Below are positions 1-7,270 of a DNA stretch of 15,210 nt, piece by piece. The notes under the pieces were generated by a model. That model saw only the letters and a program-made list of their open reading frames with translations, was not told where the DNA came from and ran no database searches. Source of the stretch: UMGS1484 sp045661365. GTDB lineage: Bacteria > Bacillota > Clostridia > Oscillospirales > Acutalibacteraceae. The DNA lies in the NCBI GenBank assembly GCA_045661365.1, contig JAZRFL010000135.1, positions 1 to 15,210 of the forward strand. Reading direction: 5' to 3'. Made by a program: the position numbers and the translations under genes. Positions within the stretch are counted from its first letter, which is position 1. Each line of letters opens with the position of its first letter.

Positions 1-197
1 GTGAAAAAAGCGTGAAAGAACTGAATGATAAACTGGCTGATTTGAAGCAAGAACTCTTCCAGTTACGTTTCCAACTGGCCATTAACCAACTGGAAAACCC
101 CATGCGGATTAAGGCTGTTAAGAAAGACATTGCCCGTGTGAAGACCATTCTGCGGGAAAATGAGCTCAAGGCCGCCAATGGAACGGAGGTACAATAA
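1..197 (+). CDS. rpmC: 50S ribosomal protein L29, 5' end cut by window
   Basis: L29 is a small helical protein of the large subunit that sits near the polypeptide exit tunnel. The visible 64 residues read EKSVKELNDKLADLKQELF onward, with the family's conserved FQLRFQ segment and the NPMRIKAVKKDIARVKTIL segment. The reading frame is already open at base 3, and the GTG at base 12 encodes an internal valine (the family motif is roughly REKSVEELN), so it is not the start. Only a handful of N-terminal residues should be missing. The stop codon TAA overlaps the rpsQ ATG by one base, which suggests translational coupling. It lies at the S10/spc junction of the cluster. Confidence 0.95.
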   Translation, partial: EKSVKELNDKLADLKQELFQLRFQLAINQLENPMRIKAVKKDIARVKTILRENELKAANGTEVQ

Positions 198-454
198 TGA
201 GCGAAAGAAATTTACGTAAAACTCGTGTTGGCATTGTTGCCAGCAACAAGATGGATAAAACGGTTGTCGTTGCCGTTCAGGACAATGTGAAACATCCGCT
301 TTATAAGAAAATCATCAAGCGTACTGTAAAGTTTAAAGCTCATGATGAAAACAATGCCTGCAATATCGGCGACCGTGTTCTGATCATGGAAACCCGCCCC
401 ATGTCCAAAGACAAGAGATGGCGCGTGGTTGAAATCATGGAAAGGGCGAAGTAA
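197..454 (+). CDS. rpsQ: 30S ribosomal protein S17
   Basis: S17 is a primary 16S rRNA-binding protein with an OB fold, needed early in small-subunit assembly. The 85-residue product is the usual length and shows the family motifs MDKTVVV (about residues 19-25), HPLYKKIIKRT and the C-terminal GDRVLIMETRPMSKDKRWRV stretch. Its ATG shares one base with the rpmC stop, and the ribosome binding site GGAGG lies inside the end of rpmC (185-189). It is followed after 14 bp by rplN. The identification is secure from the sequence motifs and from the gene order. Confidence 0.97.
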   Translation: MSERNLRKTRVGIVASNKMDKTVVVAVQDNVKHPLYKKIIKRTVKFKAHDENNACNIGDRVLIMETRPMSKDKRWRVVEIMERAK

Positions 455-468
455 AGGAGGAAACCACT

Positions 469-837
469 GTGATACAACAACAGAGTTACCTCAAAGTAGC
501 CGACAACACCGGAGCAAAGGAGCTTATGTGTATCCGTGTTCTGGGCGGTTCCGGCCGGAGGTACGCCAATATCGGCGACGTAGTAGTTGCCAGTGTTAAA
601 AAGGCAGCACCCGGTGGTATGGTTAAAAAAGGCGACGTGGTAAAAGCCGTTGTCGTTCGTACTGCTAAGGGCGTTCATCGTGCAGATGGTACTTACATCC
701 GTTTCGATGAAAATGCAGCTGTTATTATCCGTGAAGACAAAAACCCGAGAGGCACCCGTATCTTTGGACCGGTGGCCCGTGAGCTCCGCGATAAGGATTA
801 TCTGAAAATCCTGTCCTTGGCTCCCGAAGTGCTTTAA
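469..837 (+). CDS. rplN: 50S ribosomal protein L14
   Basis: L14 is a beta-barrel protein of the large subunit that forms intersubunit bridges and contacts L19. The product has the standard 122 residues. Visible motifs are VADNTGAKELMCIRVLGG near residues 10-27, GDVVVASVKKA, and the C-terminal NPRGTRIFGPVARELR, ending in LAPEVL. It starts with GTG rather than ATG. The choice is supported by a strong AAAGGAGG at 453-460, eight bases upstream, and by the family N-terminus MIQQ(Q)S. It is the first spc-type gene here and lies in an unbroken + strand run between rpsQ and rplX. Confidence 0.97.
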   Translation: MIQQQSYLKVADNTGAKELMCIRVLGGSGRRYANIGDVVVASVKKAAPGGMVKKGDVVKAVVVRTAKGVHRADGTYIRFDENAAVIIREDKNPRGTRIFGPVARELRDKDYLKILSLAPEVL

Positions 838-852
838 GGGAGGTACACGAAC

Positions 853-1170
853 ATGAATAAAATGCATATTAAAACCGGTGATATGGTTATGATTTTGTCC
901 GGGAAAGATGCCGGCAAAACCGGCAAGGTGCTGGAAGTCAGCCCCTCCGAAGGCAAAGTAATCGTAGAAGGCCGTAACATTGCAACCAAGCACTTGAAAG
1001 GACGCAAGCCCGGCGATCCCGCCGGCCTTGTAAAAGCAGAAGCTGCTATGCACGCTTGCAAAGTAGTTTGTGTTTGCCCCAAATGCGGTAAACCCACTCG
1101 TATTGCCACCAAGGTGTACGAAGATGGTAACAAAGACCGTATGTGTGCAAAGTGCAAGGAAATCTTTTAA
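853..1170 (+). CDS. rplX: 50S ribosomal protein L24, cysteine-containing form
   Basis: L24 is an assembly-initiator protein that binds the 5' region of 23S rRNA. The 105-residue product has an N-terminal KOW motif (HIKTGDMVMILSGKDAGKTG, residues 5-24), then GKVIVEGRNIATKHLKG. The C-terminus carries two CxxC pairs, C75-x2-C78 and C98-x2-C101, which look like a zinc ribbon and are typical of many Firmicute L24 proteins. The start at 853 is preferred over the in-frame ATG at 862 because GGGAGG at 838-843 is then nine bases upstream. It is followed 20 bp later by rplE. Confidence 0.96.
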   Translation: MNKMHIKTGDMVMILSGKDAGKTGKVLEVSPSEGKVIVEGRNIATKHLKGRKPGDPAGLVKAEAAMHACKVVCVCPKCGKPTRIATKVYEDGNKDRMCAKCKEIF

Positions 1171-1190
1171 GGTAGGAGGGCGTATTTAAA

Positions 1191-1730
1191 ATGGCAAGAT
1201 TATTAGAAACTTACAAAAAAGACGTCGCTCCGGCTTTGATGACCAAATTCGGTTACAAGAGCGTAATGCAAATTCCGAAGTTAGACAAAGTTGTGATCAA
1301 CGTTGGTGCCGGCGAAGCTCGTGACAACGCCAAAGTGATTGATGCAATCCTGAATGATCTGGGTCAAATCACTGGTCAAAAAGCCGTGGTTTGCAAAGCT
1401 CGTAAATCGGTTGCAAACTTCAAACTTCGTGAAGGCATGAACATTGGTGCCAAGGTAACCCTGCGGGGCGAAAGAATGTACGAATTTGTTGATCGTTTGT
1501 TCAACGTTGCACTTCCCCGTGTGCGTGACTTCCGTGGTATCAACGCCAATTCTTTCGACGGCCGTGGTAACTACTCCATGGGTCTGAAAGAACAATTGAT
1601 CTTCCCGGAAATCAGCTACGACAAGATCGATAAAATCCGCGGTATGGATATCTGCTTTGTTACCACCGCACAAACCGACGAAGAAGCTCGTGAGCTGCTG
1701 ACATTGCTCGGTGCTCCGTTTGCGAAATAA
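1191..1730 (+). CDS. rplE: 50S ribosomal protein L5
   Basis: L5 binds 5S rRNA and, with L18 (also in this operon), anchors the 5S particle in the central protuberance, contacting the P-site tRNA. The 179-residue length is standard for the family. Recognisable blocks are MQIPKLDKVVINVGAGEA (about residues 26-43), the TGQKAVVCKARKSVANFKLR segment, RDFRGINANSFDGRGNYSMG, and RGMDICFVTTAQTDEEARELL near the C-terminus. An AGGAGGG ribosome binding site lies at 1174-1180. It is followed by rpsZ after 15 bp. Confidence 0.97.
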   Translation: MARLLETYKKDVAPALMTKFGYKSVMQIPKLDKVVINVGAGEARDNAKVIDAILNDLGQITGQKAVVCKARKSVANFKLREGMNIGAKVTLRGERMYEFVDRLFNVALPRVRDFRGINANSFDGRGNYSMGLKEQLIFPEISYDKIDKIRGMDICFVTTAQTDEEARELLTLLGAPFAK

Positions 1731-1745
1731 GGGGAGGGAAGTTAA

Positions 1746-1931
1746 ATGGCTAAAACATCTAAAAAGGTAAGTCAAGCAAGACCTGCCAAGTTTTCAACCA
1801 GAGCGTACAACCGCTGCAAGATCTGCGGTCGTCCCCATGCCTATCTCCGTAAATACGGTATCTGCCGTATCTGCTTCCGCGAATTGGCTTACAAAGGTCA
1901 AATTCCCGGTGTGAAAAAGGCAAGCTGGTAA
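1746..1931 (+). CDS. rpsZ: 30S ribosomal protein S14, zinc-binding short form (type Z)
   Basis: S14 is a late-assembling protein of the 30S head. This is the 61-residue zinc form rather than the roughly 89-100-residue zinc-free paralogue. The zinc ligands are visible as C24-x2-C27 and C40-x2-C43, within RCKICGRPHAYLRKYGICRICFRELA. The C-terminus GQIPGVKKASW is the family signature. GGGGAGGGA just upstream serves as the ribosome binding site. In Firmicutes a zinc-free S14 is often encoded elsewhere under zinc control, but none is visible here. Confidence 0.97.
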   Translation: MAKTSKKVSQARPAKFSTRAYNRCKICGRPHAYLRKYGICRICFRELAYKGQIPGVKKASW

Positions 1932-1976
1932 GCTTCTCACCAATTATTATTGCAAGATTAAAGGAGGATAAACGGT

Positions 1977-2375
1977 ATGCAAATCACCGATACAATTGCC
2001 GATATGCTCACCAGAATTCGCAATGCGAACTCTGCCAAGCACGATTCGGTGGACGTACCCGCTTCCAACATGAAGAAGACCATCGCTCAGATTCTTGTGG
2101 ATGAAGGTTACGTGAAAAGCTTCCAAGTTATTGACGACGGGAAGCAAGGCGTTATCCGTTTGACGCTGAAATACAACGCTGGCAAGACCCCTGCCCTTAC
2201 CGGTCTTCGTCGTGTCAGCAAACCCGGTCTTCGCATTTATGCTAATTGCGAAGAACTGCCCAAGGTAATGAATGGCTTGGGTATCGCTATCATCTCCACC
2301 TCCAAAGGTGTAATGACCGACAAACTGGCCCGCAAAGAAAACGTTGGCGGCGAAGTTTTGGCATTTGTTTGGTAA
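1977..2375 (+). CDS. rpsH: 30S ribosomal protein S8
   Basis: S8 is a primary 16S rRNA-binding protein of the central domain. In E. coli it also represses spc-operon translation; whether it does so here cannot be told from the sequence. The 132-residue product begins MQITDTIADMLTRIRNAN and ends with the conserved STSKGVMTDKLARKENVGG block and EVLAFVW. The ribosome binding site AAAGGAGG lies at 1960-1967. The 45-bp gap from rpsZ is slightly longer than its neighbours, and I see no convincing hairpin or promoter in it. rplF follows after 14 bp. Confidence 0.97.
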   Translation: MQITDTIADMLTRIRNANSAKHDSVDVPASNMKKTIAQILVDEGYVKSFQVIDDGKQGVIRLTLKYNAGKTPALTGLRRVSKPGLRIYANCEELPKVMNGLGIAIISTSKGVMTDKLARKENVGGEVLAFVW

Positions 2376-2389
2376 GGGGGTGCAGGAAG

Positions 2390-2926
2390 ATGTCTCGAAT
2401 TGGTAAAAAACCCATCGAAATCCCCGCCGGCGTCGAAGTGAAATTGGACGGCAGCAAGGTGATCGTAAAAGGTGCTAAAGGTACTCTGGAACACACTGTT
2501 GTAGGCGAGATCAAAGTGGCTATCGAAGGTAACGTAGTAAACGTTACTCGTCCCAATGACGAAAAAGAAAATCGCTCCCTGCACGGTATGACCCGCACCC
2601 TGATCGCCAATATGGTTGAAGGTGTTAGCAAAGGTTACACCAAAGAGCTGGATGTTGTTGGTGTTGGTTATCGTGTAGCCAAACAAGGCAAAGACTTGGT
2701 TATGAACCTTGGTTATTCTCACCAAGTAATTATGCCTGAGATTGACGGTATTTCGATCGAAGTTCCCAACCCCAATAAAATCATCATTTCGGGTGCTGAT
2801 AAGCAAGCTGTAGGTCAGTTCGCAGCTGAGGTTCGCAAAAAGAGACCCCCCGAACCCTACAAGGGAAAAGGTATCCGCTATGTTGACGAAGTTGTTCGTC
2901 GCAAAGAAGGTAAAACCGGTAAATAA
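2390..2926 (+). CDS. rplF: 50S ribosomal protein L6
   Basis: L6 sits near the factor-binding site of the large subunit. From the ATG at 2390 the product is 178 residues, the normal family length, and begins MSRIGKKPIEIPAGVEV. The frame is open further upstream, to 2246, but that extension lies entirely in rpsH and has no L6-like sequence, so the 2390 start is correct. AAGGGGG at 2374-2380 serves as the ribosome binding site. The C-terminal block KKRPPEPYKGKGIRY is the L6 signature that closes the second of its two similar alpha/beta domains. It is followed by rplR after 21 bp. Confidence 0.97.
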   Translation: MSRIGKKPIEIPAGVEVKLDGSKVIVKGAKGTLEHTVVGEIKVAIEGNVVNVTRPNDEKENRSLHGMTRTLIANMVEGVSKGYTKELDVVGVGYRVAKQGKDLVMNLGYSHQVIMPEIDGISIEVPNPNKIIISGADKQAVGQFAAEVRKKRPPEPYKGKGIRYVDEVVRRKEGKTGK

Positions 2927-2947
2927 AGGTAAAGGAGTAGTAAAACA

Positions 2948-3307
2948 ATGGTTAATCGTCCTGATACTAAAAAAGCTCGCGCAATTCGCCATAAGAGAGT
3001 GCGCGGCAAAATCAGCGGTACTGCTGATTGCCCCCGTTTGTGTGTTTTCCGCTCCCTTGCCAATATTAGCGCACAGGTAATCGACGACGTAAACGGTGTT
3101 ACTTTGGCAGCCGCTTCCAGCCAAGAAAAAGATTTTGGCATGTATGGCGGTAACAAAGAAGCTGCGAAAAAGGTTGGTCTGCTGGTTGCAGAACGTGCCA
3201 AAGCAGCAGGTGTTTCCACTGTTGTGTTCGATCGTGGCGGTAACATTTATCACGGCCGTGTTCAAGAACTGGCCGACGGCGCCCGTGAGGGCGGCCTGGA
3301 ATTCTAG
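2948..3307 (+). CDS. rplR: 50S ribosomal protein L18
   Basis: L18 binds 5S rRNA and delivers it, with L5, to the central protuberance. The product has 119 residues. Visible family blocks are RHKRVRGKISGTADCPRLCV near residues 14-33, then RSLANISAQVIDD, a helix around KEAAKKVGLLVAERAKAAG, and the C-terminal FDRGGNIYHGRVQELADGAR, ending GGLEF. AAAGGAG upstream of the ATG provides the ribosome binding site. It is flanked by rplF and rpsE exactly as in the canonical spc order. Confidence 0.97.
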   Translation: MVNRPDTKKARAIRHKRVRGKISGTADCPRLCVFRSLANISAQVIDDVNGVTLAAASSQEKDFGMYGGNKEAAKKVGLLVAERAKAAGVSTVVFDRGGNIYHGRVQELADGAREGGLEF

Positions 3308-3324
3308 GAAGGAGGAGAACAGTT

Positions 3325-3828
3325 ATGGCTAAGATTATTGATGCATCTACTTTGGATTTGACCGAACGCGTTATTAAAATCAACCGCGTTTCCAAAACGG
3401 TCAAAGGCGGTCGTATTATGAAGTTCTCCGCCATCGTTGTTGTTGGTAACGGCAACGGTATCGTAGGTATCGGTACCGGTAAAGCCGGCGAAGTTCCCGA
3501 CGCAATTCGCAAGGGGATTGAAGATGCCAAGAAAAACTTGATCGAAGTTTCTCTGCGTGGCACCACCATTCCTCACGAAATCATCGGTGCATACGATGCC
3601 GGCCGTGTACTTTTGAAACCTGCTGCTCCCGGTACCGGTGTTATCGCCGGCGGCGCAGTACGTGCCATCTTGGAAACTGTCGGTATCAAGGATATCCGTA
3701 CCAAAGCACTTCGTTCCAACAACGCTTGCACCGTGGCTCGTGCTACCATGCAAGGTCTTGCCGCTTTGCGCGACGCTGAACAAGTAGCCGCTACCCGTGG
3801 TAAGAACGTAAAAGAAATTTTAGGTTAA
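3325..3828 (+). CDS. rpsE: 30S ribosomal protein S5
   Basis: S5 lies at the mRNA entry side of the 30S subunit and affects decoding accuracy. The 167-residue product contains the N-terminal double-stranded-RNA-binding-like S5 domain (RVSKTVKGGRIMKFSAIVVV, residues about 22-41, and GIGTGKAGEVPDAIRKG) and the C-terminal S5 domain beginning near AAPGTGVIAGGAVRAILE. GAAGGAGGAG immediately upstream is a strong ribosome binding site. It ends 13 bp before rpmD, inside the spc block. Confidence 0.97.
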   Translation: MAKIIDASTLDLTERVIKINRVSKTVKGGRIMKFSAIVVVGNGNGIVGIGTGKAGEVPDAIRKGIEDAKKNLIEVSLRGTTIPHEIIGAYDAGRVLLKPAAPGTGVIAGGAVRAILETVGIKDIRTKALRSNNACTVARATMQGLAALRDAEQVAATRGKNVKEILG

Positions 3829-3841
3829 GGAGGCAGCAAAG

Positions 3842-4039
3842 ATGGCTAAAAAATCTGAGGCTGCAAGCCTTAAAATCACATTGAAAAAGAGCTTGATTGG
3901 CTCTAACAGCAAACAAATCGCCAATGCTGCAGCTTTGGGTCTGCACAAGACCGGCGACGTTTCTGTTCAACCGGATTGCCCGCAAACCAAAGGTAAGATC
4001 GCTAAGATCAGCCACCTTGTTGAGGTAACCGAAGCGTAA
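3842..4039 (+). CDS. rpmD: 50S ribosomal protein L30
   Basis: L30 is a small ferredoxin-like-fold protein of the large subunit. The product has 65 residues, slightly longer than the common 58-60, because of a few extra N-terminal residues (MAKKSEAAS) before the conserved LKITLKKSLIGSNSKQIANA. ALGLHKTGD and KISHLVEV are also typical. The ribosome binding site AAGGAGG overlaps the space after the rpsE stop. rplO follows after 17 bp. Confidence 0.95.
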   Translation: MAKKSEAASLKITLKKSLIGSNSKQIANAAALGLHKTGDVSVQPDCPQTKGKIAKISHLVEVTEA

Positions 4040-4056
4040 AATAAGGAGGTGCAAGT

Positions 4057-4497
4057 ATGAAACTGCATGAACTTTCTCCCTCTTACGGTGCCAATAAAGC
4101 TTCCAAACGTATTGGACGCGGACCGGCCTCCGGACAGGGTAAAACGGCAGGTAAAGGTCATAAAGGTCAAAAAGCTCGTTCCGGCGGCGGTGTCCGTATC
4201 GGTTTCGAAGGTGGCCAAATGCCCTTGCAACGTCGTATTCCCAAAAGAGGTTTCAACAACATTTTCGCAACCAAATATGCCATTGTTAATGTAGCAGATC
4301 TTGACAAATTCGAAAACGGCTCAGTCGTCGATGCTGAAGCTTTGAAGGCCGCCGGTCTTGTGAAAAAGACCTACGACGGTGTTAAAGTTTTAGGTCATGG
4401 CGAAATTAGCAAAAACCTGACCGTTAAGGCCGCTGCCTTCTCTGCGTCAGCCAAAGCTAAAATTGAGGCTGCCGGTGGAAAGGCTGAGGTGATGTAA
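4057..4497 (+). CDS. rplO: 50S ribosomal protein L15
   Basis: L15 is a late-assembly protein of the large subunit with a long, basic, glycine-rich N-terminal extension that threads through 23S rRNA. That extension is clear: KRIGRGPASGQGKTAGKGHK and GQKARSGGGVRIGFEGGQ, followed by MPLQRRIPKRGF. The C-terminal globular part contains the VKVLGHGEISKNLTVKAAAF segment, with the usual GxGE(I/L) motif. Total length is 146 residues, standard. The end of the gene contains GAGGTGAT (4486-4493), which appears to be the ribosome binding site of secY, so the two genes are probably translationally coupled. Confidence 0.97.
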   Translation: MKLHELSPSYGANKASKRIGRGPASGQGKTAGKGHKGQKARSGGGVRIGFEGGQMPLQRRIPKRGFNNIFATKYAIVNVADLDKFENGSVVDAEALKAAGLVKKTYDGVKVLGHGEISKNLTVKAAAFSASAKAKIEAAGGKAEVM

Positions 4498-4498
4498 G

Positions 4499-5797
4499 GT
4501 GCAACTGTTTGAAACCATTCGCAACGGCTGGAAATTGGCCGACTTGCGTAAAAAAATCTTTTTCACCGTATTCATCATCATTTTATACCGTATTGGTTCT
4601 CACATTCCCGCACCTTTTGTTGATGCTCATACCCTGAGCCAAACCATCGACTTTGGTACTGACACCTTGTTCAGTTACCTGTCCATTTTGACCGGTGGTG
4701 CTTTGGACTATGCTGCAATCTTTGCAATGGGTGTTACGCCCTACATCAACAGCTCCATTATTATGCAGTTGTTGACCGTAGCCATTCCCGCTTTGGAACG
4801 CATTTCCAAAGACGGCGAAGAAGGCCGCAAACGCATTGCCAAATACACTCGTTTTGCAACGGTAATTTTGGCTTTGATCCAAGGGGTAGCTTACTACTTC
4901 TATCTGCGTAGCGGTCGCTTCCTCAGCTACGGCGATGGCGCTCCCATGTTTGAGCAGATCTTTAGTGCCGTGATCATTGTACTCTGCTTTACCGCAGGTT
5001 CCGCTTTGATCATGTGGATGGGTGAACAAATCGACGAAAAAGGTATTGGTAACGGTATCTCCATGATCTTGTTTGCCGGTATCATTTCTCGTGGACCTCA
5101 AGCTTTCCTCATGCTGTATGAATATGCCGTTAACCTCGGCAAATGGGGTTGGGTCATCTTGATTTGCGTGCTGTTCTTGGCAATTATTGCCTTTGTTGTG
5201 TTTATGACAGCGGCAGAACGCAGAATCCCCGTACAGTATGCCAAAAAAGTAGTAGGTCGGAAAATGTATGGCGGCCAAAACACCCATTTGCCCATTCAGG
5301 TCAATATGGCAGGCGTTTTGCCCATCATTTTCGCCAGTTCGATTCTTTCCATTCCCAGCACGATCGTTGCCTTCATTGGTGAAGACAGCCAAGGCTGGTT
5401 TGCGAAGAGTTTGAAAATGTTCTCTTATGAACAACCTATGTATATTGTGCTGTATCTGCTTTTGATCGTATTCTTTGCTTACTTCTACGTAACCATTCAA
5501 TACAATCCTGTAGAAATGGCCAATAACTTACGGCGCAATTCCGGTGTTATCCCCGGCATTCGTCCCGGTCGTCCCACTTCCGATTTTATCAGCAAGGTTA
5601 TTTCCAAAATCACCTTGGTTGGTGCAATCTTCTTGGGTGTTATGGCTGTCCTGCCTGTTTTGGTTGGCTCCATCGGCGGTATGAATATCGGTTTGGGCGG
5701 TACTTCCATCCTGATTTTGGTTGGTGTAGCGCTGGATACCGTGAAGTCCATCGAATCGCAAATGATGATGCGCTACTACAAAGGTTTCTTAGATTAA
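4499..5797 (+). CDS. secY: Protein translocase subunit SecY
   Basis: SecY is the channel subunit of the SecYEG translocon in the cytoplasmic membrane. The 432-residue product has about ten hydrophobic segments; the first is near residues 20-31. The conserved GVTPYINSSIIMQLL lies at residues 78-92. The cytoplasmic C5 loop NNLRRNSGVIPGIRPGRPT, the ribosome/SecA contact, is near residues 341-359. The C-terminus ends QMMMRYYKGFLD. Translation starts with GTG one base after the rplO stop codon; the start is supported by GAGGTGAT, five bases upstream inside rplO, and by the N-terminus MQLFETIRN. It is followed by a 77-bp gap with a strong hairpin before adk. Confidence 0.97.
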   Translation: MQLFETIRNGWKLADLRKKIFFTVFIIILYRIGSHIPAPFVDAHTLSQTIDFGTDTLFSYLSILTGGALDYAAIFAMGVTPYINSSIIMQLLTVAIPALERISKDGEEGRKRIAKYTRFATVILALIQGVAYYFYLRSGRFLSYGDGAPMFEQIFSAVIIVLCFTAGSALIMWMGEQIDEKGIGNGISMILFAGIISRGPQAFLMLYEYAVNLGKWGWVILICVLFLAIIAFVVFMTAAERRIPVQYAKKVVGRKMYGGQNTHLPIQVNMAGVLPIIFASSILSIPSTIVAFIGEDSQGWFAKSLKMFSYEQPMYIVLYLLLIVFFAYFYVTIQYNPVEMANNLRRNSGVIPGIRPGRPTSDFISKVISKITLVGAIFLGVMAVLPVLVGSIGGMNIGLGGTSILILVGVALDTVKSIESQMMMRYYKGFLD

Positions 5798-5814
5798 TTT
5801 CTTGATTGAAACCG

Positions 5815-5851
5815 GGTCTTTCGCAGGGCAGTAAACGTCCTGCGAAAGACC
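5815..5851 (+). promoter_or_regulatory. 13-bp perfect hairpin between secY and adk
   Basis: GGTCTTTCGCAGG (5815-5827) is exactly complementary to CCTGCGAAAGACC (5839-5851), with an 11-base spacer that can extend the stem by a G-U and a C-G pair to leave a 7-base loop. No T-run follows on the + strand (the next bases are AGTAAAAAAAGGAGG), and none follows on the - strand, so it is not a standard intrinsic terminator. It lies nine bases before the adk ribosome binding site. It may protect or define a processed mRNA end, or adjust adk-map expression relative to secY. The structure is certain; the function is inference. Confidence 0.7.
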
Positions 5852-5874
5852 AGTAAAAAAAGGAGGAAATAAGG

Positions 5875-6513
5875 ATGAATTTAGTTTTATTCGGTCCTCC
5901 GGGTGCCGGGAAAGGCACTCAGGCAGAGATTTTGAGCAATCGGTTTTCGATTCCTACCATCTCCACCGGCAACATGATTCGCGAAGCAATCAAAAACGGT
6001 ACCGAGCTTGGGAAAATGGCAAAATCCATTATCGACGGCGGCAACTTGTTGGCTGACGATATTGTGGTTGCCATGATCAAAGAACGCTTGGCTCAACCCG
6101 ACTGCAAAAACGGCTTTATTTTGGACGGATTTCCTCGTACCATTGCGCAAGCGCAAGCTTTGGCAGATATGGGTGTGACCGTTGATGCCGCTGTTGAGAT
6201 CGCATTGGCAGATGAAGACATTGTTACCCGTATGTCCGGTCGGCGTACTTGCCCCGGTTGCGGAAACTCTTATCATCTGAAATACAGAAAACCTTTGGTG
6301 GAAAATTTGTGTGATAAATGCGGTTCTCAGCTGGTAATCAGAGATGACGACAAAGCCGAAACTGTGTTAGAACGGTTGCGAGTGTATCATGAACGAACCG
6401 CTCCCTTGTCCGAGTATTATGCAAAGCAGGGGTTGCGTCGCGTGGTAGAGGGGCAAGAGGAATTGGCCGACACTACCGCTTTGATGATGAAGGCGGTCGA
6501 GGATTTGGCATGA
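5875..6513 (+). CDS. adk: Adenylate kinase, zinc-type LID
   Basis: The enzyme interconverts ATP + AMP and 2 ADP in the cytoplasm. The 212 residues contain the P-loop GPPGAGKGT (7-15), STGNMIRE (30-37) in the AMP-binding region, DGFPRT (84-89), and a long LID with four cysteines, C126, C129, C146 and C149, which form the structural zinc site usual in Gram-positive enzymes. RDDDKAETVLERLRVY (156-171) supplies the conserved arginine/aspartate contacts. AGGAGG lies at 5861-5866, eight bases before the ATG. The stop overlaps map by four bases (ATGA), so the two are coupled. The position between secY and map is canonical for Firmicutes. Confidence 0.98.
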   Translation: MNLVLFGPPGAGKGTQAEILSNRFSIPTISTGNMIREAIKNGTELGKMAKSIIDGGNLLADDIVVAMIKERLAQPDCKNGFILDGFPRTIAQAQALADMGVTVDAAVEIALADEDIVTRMSGRRTCPGCGNSYHLKYRKPLVENLCDKCGSQLVIRDDDKAETVLERLRVYHERTAPLSEYYAKQGLRRVVEGQEELADTTALMMKAVEDLA

Positions 6514-7259
6514 TTGTGCTCAAAACATCTCACGAACTTTCTTTGATGAAGGCCGCCTGTCAGCTTTCCGCACAGGCGCTTCAGATAGCGGGAGAAGCAG
6601 TAAAACCCGGTGTTTCCACTTGGGAGATCGACAAGATCGCCCATGACTATATTGTCAAACACGGTGGACGTCCCAATTTTTTGGGTTATGCAGGGTATCC
6701 TGCTACCGCATGTATATCGGTGAATCACCAGGTGATTCATGGAATTCCCTCAAAAAAGGTGATCTTAAAAGAAGGTGACATGGTCAGCATTGACCTTGGC
6801 GCCGAGCTTCATGGTTACCAGGGCGATAATGCCGCCACTTTTGCGGTCGGTGCCATAGCACCGGAAGCACAGCGGCTGATGGACGTGACCGAACAAGCCT
6901 TGTACAAAGGCATAGAAGCGGCACTGTCCGGCGGCAGGATCGGTGATATTTCGGCTGCTGTTCAACAGCATGCAGAGGGAGCAGGATTTTCGGTGGTACG
7001 GCAATTTGTCGGTCACGGAATCGGTACAAAACTCCATGAAGAACCAGAAGTCCCCAATTTCGGCGCTGCCGGTCGCGGGGTACGATTGATTCCCGGCATG
7101 ACATTAGCCATTGAACCGATGATTAATATGGGTGCACCTGCTGTCCGCACTTTGTCGGACGGATGGACTGTAGAAACAGCTGACGGTCAGTTGTCTGCCC
7201 ATTTTGAGCACACCATTGCCATTACTTCAAACGGCCCGGTCATATTGACCAGACCATAG
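6510..7259 (+). CDS. map: Methionine aminopeptidase, type I
   Basis: The enzyme removes the initiator methionine from nascent proteins at the ribosome. The 249 residues follow the pita-bread fold of type Ia enzymes. The five metal ligands are visible: D95 (SIDLGA), D106 (GDNAAT), H169 (VGHGIG), E202 (IEPM) and E233 (FEHT). The substrate-binding histidine H77 is in VIHGIPS. Spacing matches the E. coli enzyme with a two-residue offset. There is no type II insert and no N-terminal zinc-finger extension. The ATG overlaps the adk stop codon, and the ribosome binding site is weak, which favours translation by ribosomes coming off adk. Confidence 0.98.
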   Translation: MIVLKTSHELSLMKAACQLSAQALQIAGEAVKPGVSTWEIDKIAHDYIVKHGGRPNFLGYAGYPATACISVNHQVIHGIPSKKVILKEGDMVSIDLGAELHGYQGDNAATFAVGAIAPEAQRLMDVTEQALYKGIEAALSGGRIGDISAAVQQHAEGAGFSVVRQFVGHGIGTKLHEEPEVPNFGAAGRGVRLIPGMTLAIEPMINMGAPAVRTLSDGWTVETADGQLSAHFEHTIAITSNGPVILTRP

Positions 7260-7270
7260 GAGGAATGAGC

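Noticed and set aside
340..1053. Long - strand open frame opposite rpsQ-rplN-rplX
   Set aside because: It is a shadow of strongly biased + strand codons, has no family resemblance, and lies opposite unmistakable ribosomal protein genes.
2246..2389. N-terminal extension of rplF
   Set aside because: It overlaps rpsH in another frame and has no L6 similarity; the 2390 start gives the standard length.
2237..3265. 342-codon - strand open frame opposite rpsH-rplF-rplR
   Set aside because: It is an antisense artefact of codon bias. The phenylalanine/asparagine/threonine-rich product is typical of reversed ribosomal genes.
4583..5500. 305-codon - strand open frame opposite secY
   Set aside because: It lies opposite a clear SecY, has a histidine/glutamine/asparagine-rich composition and no ribosome binding site context.
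5815..5851. secY-adk hairpin as an intrinsic terminator
   Set aside because: There is no T-run after the stem on either strand. It is kept as a regulatory structure only.
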